Below, one piece after another: positions 58,063-64,000 of a stretch of DNA of 64,000 nt. Source of the DNA: Nitrospirota bacterium. GTDB taxonomy: Bacteria; Nitrospirota; Nitrospiria; SBBL01; JAADHI01. The stretch covers positions 20,558-84,557 of the forward strand of contig JAJDBT010000073.1 in the NCBI GenBank assembly GCA_029261215.1, in the 5' to 3' direction. The notes below the pieces were generated by a model that searched no databases, was not told where the DNA came from, and saw only the letters and a list, made by a program, of their open reading frames with translations. How positions within the stretch are numbered: position 1 is the stretch's first letter; each line of letters opens with the position of its first letter. Made by a program: the position numbers and the translations under genes.

Positions 58063-59850
58063 ATGGATTATCAGGTTTCCGCAAGAAAATGGCGGCCGCA
58101 AACTTTTCAGGAAGTCATCGGTCAAAAACATGTTACCACCTCCCTTACCAATGCCATTCGTCTAAAAAAAATCGCTCAAGCCTATCTCTTCTCCGGCATT
58201 CGCGGTGTCGGAAAAACCACACTCGCCCGGATTTTGGCCAAAGGCGTCAACTGCACAACGGAAGGGGAAACCATTCCCTGCAACCAATGCGAACAGTGTC
58301 TGGAGATTATGGAAGGACGTTCGGTTGATGTCATCGAGATTGACGGGGCATCCAATACAGGCGTGGACGATGTCCGCGAGTTACGCGAAAATGTAAAATA
58401 TCTTCCATTACGTGGACGGTATAAAGTCTACATCATTGATGAAGTGCACATGCTCTCAAATGCGGCCTTTAATGCCTTGCTAAAAACCCTGGAAGAACCA
58501 CCGCCGCATCTTATTTTTATTTTAGCCACGACAGAATCCCACAAAATCCCCGGCACCATTCTTTCGCGGTGCCAGCATTATGCCTTCCGGCGCATGAACA
58601 CCTCAGAAATTGTGTCTCAACTTCGGATTGTCATCGAAGAAAAACAAACACAATTCACAGAACGGGGTTTGAATTTAATTGCCCGGGTCGCCGATGGCAG
58701 CATGCGTGACGCATTAAGTCTCGTTGATCAGGCCATTTCCTTCGGAGGACAATCCGTCTCGGACGAAGATCTTTTTATGTTACTGGGCCGGATGGATGGC
58801 ATCACCTTCCATCATCTGATTCAGGGCATTCACAAACAAGATGCCGATGCGGTACTTGCCGTCGCCAAAGACGTTATAGATCAAGGATGCGATTTACGGC
58901 AATTTCTCAGCGACTGGCTGGAACACCTTAGAAACCTTATCGTCGCGCAAAATGTTTCAAATCTCGATCACTGGGTCGATTTGTCAAAAGACGAAATCGA
59001 CATCATTCAGCAAGAAGCCGCCCTCTTTTCACTTGAAGCCATGCAGCGACTCTTTACCCTTTTTTCACGTCTGCTTTCAGAAATTCGAACCGCTCCTCAA
59101 CCCGGACTGCTTTTCGAAATCGCGCTCATGAAAGCCATCCTGCTGGCCGATACGCAGTCCATCGAAACGGTCATCGAAAACCTGCACCGGCTCAGTACAG
59201 GACAGGCCTTGCCAACAGAAGCATCCGGGAGCTCGCGACAAACCCGGATTCAAAAACCCAGCCCTGCCGCCACAACCCCTTCAATCCAGAAACCGCTCGA
59301 ACCCAAGGGACAGACAATAGATAAACCCGCGATGACTCAAAAAACGGCTGCTTACGCTCCCCCACCTTCTAATGCTCAGGTGAAAGAAGCCGCGCCGGAC
59401 ACTTCGAGTCAAACGGAATCACCTAAAATCACAGTACTCGCCAGAAACAAAGAAGGATGGCAAACCTGCTTAAATCACATGAAAAAGGAGCGACCAAACA
59501 TTGGTTCCTACCTTGAAGAAGGGACGCTTGATCATTTTGATTCAAAAGAAATTCACATTGCCTTTCCAAAAAACAGTGCATTTTTAATTCCCTTGTTACA
59601 AAAAGATGAAACAAAACAGTGGCTGAAAGATTTCTTGAAAAAACATTTTGAGGACAGCGTCCAGCTCCTGCTCATTGAAAAAGAGATAGAAAAAAAAAAT
59701 CAAGTGACACCGAATAAAACGATAGCGCCTCCCACTCATGGGGCGGCTCGTTTTGATTCAGACCCACAACACCCCCTCATCGCAGAAGTGCTGAGAGTTA
59801 TGGGGGGATCAATCGTTGAGACAAAACGTATCTTGGAAGACGAAGATTAA
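58063..59850 (+). CDS. dnaX: DNA polymerase III subunits gamma/tau
   Basis: RKWRPQTFQEVIGQKHVTTSLTNAI, GIRGVGKTTLARILAKGVNC, YIIDEVHMLSNAAFNALLKTLEEPP. Confidence 0.96.
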   Translation: MDYQVSARKWRPQTFQEVIGQKHVTTSLTNAIRLKKIAQAYLFSGIRGVGKTTLARILAKGVNCTTEGETIPCNQCEQCLEIMEGRSVDVIEIDGASNTGVDDVRELRENVKYLPLRGRYKVYIIDEVHMLSNAAFNALLKTLEEPPPHLIFILATTESHKIPGTILSRCQHYAFRRMNTSEIVSQLRIVIEEKQTQFTERGLNLIARVADGSMRDALSLVDQAISFGGQSVSDEDLFMLLGRMDGITFHHLIQGIHKQDADAVLAVAKDVIDQGCDLRQFLSDWLEHLRNLIVAQNVSNLDHWVDLSKDEIDIIQQEAALFSLEAMQRLFTLFSRLLSEIRTAPQPGLLFEIALMKAILLADTQSIETVIENLHRLSTGQALPTEASGSSRQTRIQKPSPAATTPSIQKPLEPKGQTIDKPAMTQKTAAYAPPPSNAQVKEAAPDTSSQTESPKITVLARNKEGWQTCLNHMKKERPNIGSYLEEGTLDHFDSKEIHIAFPKNSAFLIPLLQKDETKQWLKDFLKKHFEDSVQLLLIEKEIEKKNQVTPNKTIAPPTHGAARFDSDPQHPLIAEVLRVMGGSIVETKRILEDED

Positions 59851-59886
59851 AACTGAAAACAACCCTTACTTAGGCGAGGAGAAACG

Positions 59887-60213
59887 ATGACAGGACGAAA
59901 AATGTTCGGGGGCATGATGAAGCAGGCCCAAGAGCTTCAGGAACGCATGGCTAAAATGCAGGAAGAAGCCGGAAAAAAAACAGTGGAAGCCACCGCTGGG
60001 GGCGGGATGGTCACTGTTGTGATCAATGGACGCCAACAAGTCCTGTCGATTAAAATAGATCCCGAAGTCGTCAACCCGGACGACATCGACATGCTTCAGG
60101 ATCTCATCATGGCGGCCATCAATGACGGCATCAGAAAAACACAGGAATCCATGACGGAAGAAATGAAAGGAATGACCGGCGGTATGAATATTCCCGGTCT
60201 CTTTGGCTCATGA
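59887..60213 (+). CDS. YbaB/EbfC family nucleoid-associated protein
   Basis: [18 protein letters not shown]... and [21 protein letters not shown]. Confidence 0.93.
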   Translation: MTGRKMFGGMMKQAQELQERMAKMQEEAGKKTVEATAGGGMVTVVINGRQQVLSIKIDPEVVNPDDIDMLQDLIMAAINDGIRKTQESMTEEMKGMTGGMNIPGLFGS

Positions 60214-60821
60214 GTCAACAACAAGGTATCTTTAATCATCTCATCGAACAACTGATGGCCCTGCCAGGCGTGGGCAGAAAGTCGGCCCAGCGTCTTGCTT
60301 TTTTCATACTTAAAATGGAGTCGCATGCCGCAAAAAAAATTGGGCAGGCCATTATTGATGTTAAAGACCGGCTCGCTTTCTGCAAGCAGTGCAACAACAT
60401 CACCGAACATGAGATCTGCGACATCTGTGCAAGCCCGAAAAGGGAAACCCATAAAATACTGGTTATCGAAGAACCCAGCACACTTCACGTGATTGAACGC
60501 ACTGGGGAATACAAAGGGCTTTACCACATTCTGCTTGGGGCTTTGGCTCCCCTGCCCGGCTCAAAAACTGCGGCCCCTTCAATTCAAAACCTTGTGGATC
60601 GATTAAAAAAAGGCGGCGTGACAGAAGTCATTATAGCGACCAATCCCACGATAGAAGGAGAAGCGACCGCCATTTATCTGACCCGGCTTATCCAGCCTTT
60701 GGGTGTAACCGTCAGCCGAATCGCCTTTGGTATTCCTGTCGGAATCGATTTGGAATATGCGGATGAAGTAAGCCTCGTGAAATCCTTACAAGGCCGCCGG
60801 GAAATCGAAAAACTTTCTTGA
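60210..60821 (+). CDS. recR: Recombination protein RecR
   Basis: [19 protein letters not shown]4 zinc [53 protein letters not shown]. Confidence 0.96.
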   Translation: MSQQQGIFNHLIEQLMALPGVGRKSAQRLAFFILKMESHAAKKIGQAIIDVKDRLAFCKQCNNITEHEICDICASPKRETHKILVIEEPSTLHVIERTGEYKGLYHILLGALAPLPGSKTAAPSIQNLVDRLKKGGVTEVIIATNPTIEGEATAIYLTRLIQPLGVTVSRIAFGIPVGIDLEYADEVSLVKSLQGRREIEKLS

Positions 60822-60854
60822 GTTTCAAGCCGCGTTGAAACGGGTCGAAACCCG
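60822..60854. repeat. Two abutting hairpins between convergent recR and pyrE
   Basis: GTTTCAA-GCCGCG-TTGAAAC and CGGGT-CGAA-ACCCG sharing one base. Confidence 0.5.
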
Positions 60855-60861
60855 ACTTGCT

Positions 60862-61431
60862 TCAGGGGAGCTGATGGGTAAAATCATCGATCGTAAAGAG
60901 GCTTTCAAATGACGCGCCTGTTTCGGTAATCGCTTCGGCTCCGCCTTCTTTTCGGTCAACCAGGGCGATGACTTTCAATACAGGATGACCCGCTTTTCTG
61001 AGCGCTTCCAGGGTACGGATGGTCGATCCCCCTGTCGTCACCACATCTTCGACTACCACAACGTGCGCCCCTTCGACGAGATTGCCCTCTATCTGCTGTT
61101 TACTGCCATGAGATTTGGCTTCTTTTCGAACGATAAAAGCCGAAATTGGATGTTTTTCCAAAAAACTCACGACTGAAACAGCGGTGGCAATCGGGTCTGC
61201 GCCGAGTGTCATACCGCCCACCCCTTTCGCAGAGAGATCTTTAATCCGATCAAAAATGGCATAACCGATCAGCGTTGCACCTTCAGCATCTAGCGATACT
61301 TTTTTACAATCAATATAATATGCGGTCTTTTTTCCGGATGTGAGCTGAAAAGCCTTTTCCGGGCTGTATCTAAAGGCATCCCGGACCAGCAAAGCCAGGA
61401 GACGTGTTCTATCTTTTGTTTTAAAAAACAT
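60862..61431 (-). CDS. pyrE: Orotate phosphoribosyltransferase
   Basis: SGKKTAYYIDCKKVSLDAEG, VVVVEDVVTTGGSTIRTLEALRKAG. Confidence 0.94.
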   Translation of the reverse strand: MFFKTKDRTRLLALLVRDAFRYSPEKAFQLTSGKKTAYYIDCKKVSLDAEGATLIGYAIFDRIKDLSAKGVGGMTLGADPIATAVSVVSFLEKHPISAFIVRKEAKSHGSKQQIEGNLVEGAHVVVVEDVVTTGGSTIRTLEALRKAGHPVLKVIALVDRKEGGAEAITETGASFESLFTIDDFTHQLP

Positions 61432-61520
61432 GGGCCTATGCCTAACTGATCGAGATTTTTTTGTCAAGATAAAGTGTCTATTTTAAAATCCCGGTCTGGA
61501 TTTCAAGTCTCAAAAAAAAA

Positions 61521-63899
61521 CTACATAATACTGGGAGCGCCCCCGGCAATCAGTTTTTCGGTAATTTCCCTTTCTGAAAGCGGCTTACAAAAATAAAACC
61601 CTTGCATCTCATCACAGCCATTGAGTTTTAGAAATGCAGCCTGAGCCTCAGTCTCGACACCTTCGGCAGTGACATGCAATTTCATGCTGTGTGCCATGAC
61701 GATAATAGCCTTTGAAATCGCCGCATTGCTGTGTTCTGTTGTAATGTCATTGACGAAAGATCGATCAATTTTGAGCTGGTCGATCGGAAAACGTTTCAAA
61801 TAACTGAGTGAGGAGTAACCCGTACCAAAATCATCAATGGCAAGATGGACACCCATCAATTTCAATATGTTCAATGTCTCGACTGCACCCTTGACATTTT
61901 TCATGATCATGCCTTCCGTGATCTCCAAACCCAGAAAGTGGGCATCCAGTCCCGTTTCCCTCAATATACGGGCGACCATGGTGGTCATCCCTGGCTGCAT
62001 AAACTGTCGAGGAGATAAATTGACCGCCACACGGAACATCGGAAAACCAAGCTGCATCCAATACCGCGCTTGTTTGCATGCGGTGCGCAGCACCCATTCA
62101 CCGATGGGAAGAATCAAACCTGTTTCTTCGGCCAGGGGGATAAATTCCGAGGGAAGAATTAATCCACGCTCCGGGTGCCGCCAACGAACCAGACATTCTA
62201 CCCCTGTAATTTGTTTTTCAACAACGCCGACCAACAATTGGTAATAAAGCTCAAGTTCATTGTTGTCAATCGCCCGTCTTAAATCTTCTTCCATTACGAG
62301 ACGTTTGAGCACACGGAGATTCATATCATCTGTAAAAAACCGGAATTTGTTGCGGCCTGTATCTTTTGCCCGATACATCGCCGTATCGGCATTTTTTAAT
62401 AACGACTCCGAATTTTCGCCATCTTTTGGATACAAACTGATGCCAATGCTTCCGCTAATAAACAACTCATGCCCGTTTAGTTCGAAACAAGGTCTCAGTC
62501 CGTCCAGTATTTTCTGAGCGACGAGACCGGCGGCCGCATCATCCTCCATACTTTCGAGGACCATAACAAATTCGTCACCGCCCAAACGGGCGATGGTATC
62601 CTCGGCGCGGCCAATCACTTTCAAACGCTCAACCACTTTGACCAATAATAAATCGCCTGTGGAATGACCATATCCGTCGTTTACTTTTTTAAAATCATCC
62701 AAATCCAGAAAAAGCACAGCGATCCTCTTTTTATTCCGGGAGGCCTGATCGATCGCGTGTTCGAGACGATCAACCAATAAATAGCGGTTCGGCAGTGTCG
62801 TGAGGGCATCGTGTGTGGCCTGAAATTCCATCCGGCGGGCTGCATCCCGGACTTGCGTCAAATTACTAAATGCAACGGCAATCCCCTCCACGATTCCAAG
62901 TCGGTCCCGAATGGGCGTAACCGAGATATGCAGGGCATATTCTTCACCTGCCCGACTGAACAAAATGACGGACTTGGGTAAACTGACCGCATGATCATCT
63001 GAAATACACCCGGTAAGAGGATAAAGCGTGCGCTCACCCGAAACTTCATCCCTCGCGTGAAAGATCGTATCGAAGGAACGGCCTTTGGCTTCGGAGACCG
63101 CATAGCCCGTCAAAATTTCTGCAACCGGATTGAGATATTCCACAATCCCTGTCGCATCGGTGGTGATCACCGCGTCTCCGATCGAATGCAGCGTCACTTG
63201 AGCGCGTTCTTTTTCCTTGAACAGCGCCTGCCCGGCCTCTTCTAATCGAAACCAGCTCCATAAGGGCGCGTTCAAAGCGATCACAAGTAAGGCCGACGAA
63301 GGCGGAAACCAGTAATGCCCCTTGAACAACAAGGTTGCGCTGAAAACACCAGTAACAACCAACATCAATCCTGTGGCAACCAAAGACATTTTTGGAGAAA
63401 GTTTGAAGTACAAAAAAAAGGGCAATAAGACCAAGAGGCTGGTGACGATAAAAAACCAAAAAGAATCAAGAAGCTGAAAAGTATGGCCTGTTCTAATGGC
63501 TTCAAGTAGATTTGCGTTGATTTCTACACCGGGCATTTGACGGCTTAAGCCTGGGAAAGGGGTCGGAAAGGTCGGGGTCAATCCTCTGGCGGTGACTCCG
63601 ATAAAAACAAACTTATCCTGAAAAACTTCTGGCGCGATTCGACCATTCACCACATCTACGTAGGAGACCTGATTAAAATAGTTCGGGGGGCCAGAAAAGG
63701 CCGTCAGCAGAAAATGCTCTCCGACCCAGGTATAGGGTGAGGGGTTCTGCTTTTTCCCTGAGTCCTCGGAAAGTGTTTTCAGGTTTTGATTAAAACCGGT
63801 ATGCTCAAGCATCGCCAAAGCAAATGAGGACCAGTGCGCTGAACCCACACCTGCTTTTAAAAAAATGGCTCTTCCCCTGATCGAGTGGGTAAACATCAT
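61521..63899 (-). CDS. CHASE2 (partial)-PAS-GGDEF-EAL protein
   Basis: CHASE2-like C-terminal half plus 3 TM, PAS, GGDEF (RLGGDEFVMVLE), EAL-type domain with ECLVRWRHPERG and AIDDFGTGYSSLSYLKRFPIDQLKIDRSFV. N-terminus appears incomplete. Confidence 0.9.
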   Translation of the reverse strand: MMFTHSIRGRAIFLKAGVGSAHWSSFALAMLEHTGFNQNLKTLSEDSGKKQNPSPYTWVGEHFLLTAFSGPPNYFNQVSYVDVVNGRIAPEVFQDKFVFIGVTARGLTPTFPTPFPGLSRQMPGVEINANLLEAIRTGHTFQLLDSFWFFIVTSLLVLLPFFLYFKLSPKMSLVATGLMLVVTGVFSATLLFKGHYWFPPSSALLVIALNAPLWSWFRLEEAGQALFKEKERAQVTLHSIGDAVITTDATGIVEYLNPVAEILTGYAVSEAKGRSFDTIFHARDEVSGERTLYPLTGCISDDHAVSLPKSVILFSRAGEEYALHISVTPIRDRLGIVEGIAVAFSNLTQVRDAARRMEFQATHDALTTLPNRYLLVDRLEHAIDQASRNKKRIAVLFLDLDDFKKVNDGYGHSTGDLLLVKVVERLKVIGRAEDTIARLGGDEFVMVLESMEDDAAAGLVAQKILDGLRPCFELNGHELFISGSIGISLYPKDGENSESLLKNADTAMYRAKDTGRNKFRFFTDDMNLRVLKRLVMEEDLRRAIDNNELELYYQLLVGVVEKQITGVECLVRWRHPERGLILPSEFIPLAEETGLILPIGEWVLRTACKQARYWMQLGFPMFRVAVNLSPRQFMQPGMTTMVARILRETGLDAHFLGLEITEGMIMKNVKGAVETLNILKLMGVHLAIDDFGTGYSSLSYLKRFPIDQLKIDRSFVNDITTEHSNAAISKAIIVMAHSMKLHVTAEGVETEAQAAFLKLNGCDEMQGFYFCKPLSEREITEKLIAGGAPSIM

Positions 63900-64000
63900 C
63901 GGAGTACCTCCTTGGGGTAGAGATCAAGTCCCCCCAGATGAAAGTAAATGGCATTTGAGAATCGCTCTTTGTTCCTGAAGCCTCGACTTCGTACTTTAAT

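Overview
This is a gene-dense 64 kb bacterial chromosome segment of about 60 protein genes. It also carries two tRNA-Ser genes and an SRP 4.5S RNA. I see no rRNA, CRISPR array, transposase, integrase or phage module. Housekeeping blocks include gltBD, bioB-ilvD, serA with a class-V aminotransferase, hisZ-dnaB-tatA, tadA-tRNA-Ser-tRNA-Ser-ffs-dnaX-ybaB-recR, and pyrE. The most interesting parts are: (i) a compact ttuB-like/ttuA-like/trmI operon that looks like a tRNA T-loop thiolation plus m1A58 module; (ii) a NarK-type nitrate transporter behind a sigma54-like promoter, separated by a terminator from a fused PP2C phosphatase-Ser/Thr kinase; (iii) a ~18 kb cell-surface locus (32.3-50.6 kb) with an ABC-2 exporter operon, glycosyltransferases, an asparagine-synthase-like amidotransferase, a flippase, a DUF2723 GT-C-like protein and two tandem type IV pilin-like genes with apparently different promoters; (iv) smaller oddities, namely tadA overlapping a tRNA, an A10 run in dnaX with stops in both shifted frames, a CHASE2 domain that appears split, and a clear ArsR-type operator. 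All family calls were made by eye from the translations; no database search was run. Taxonomy was not determined.
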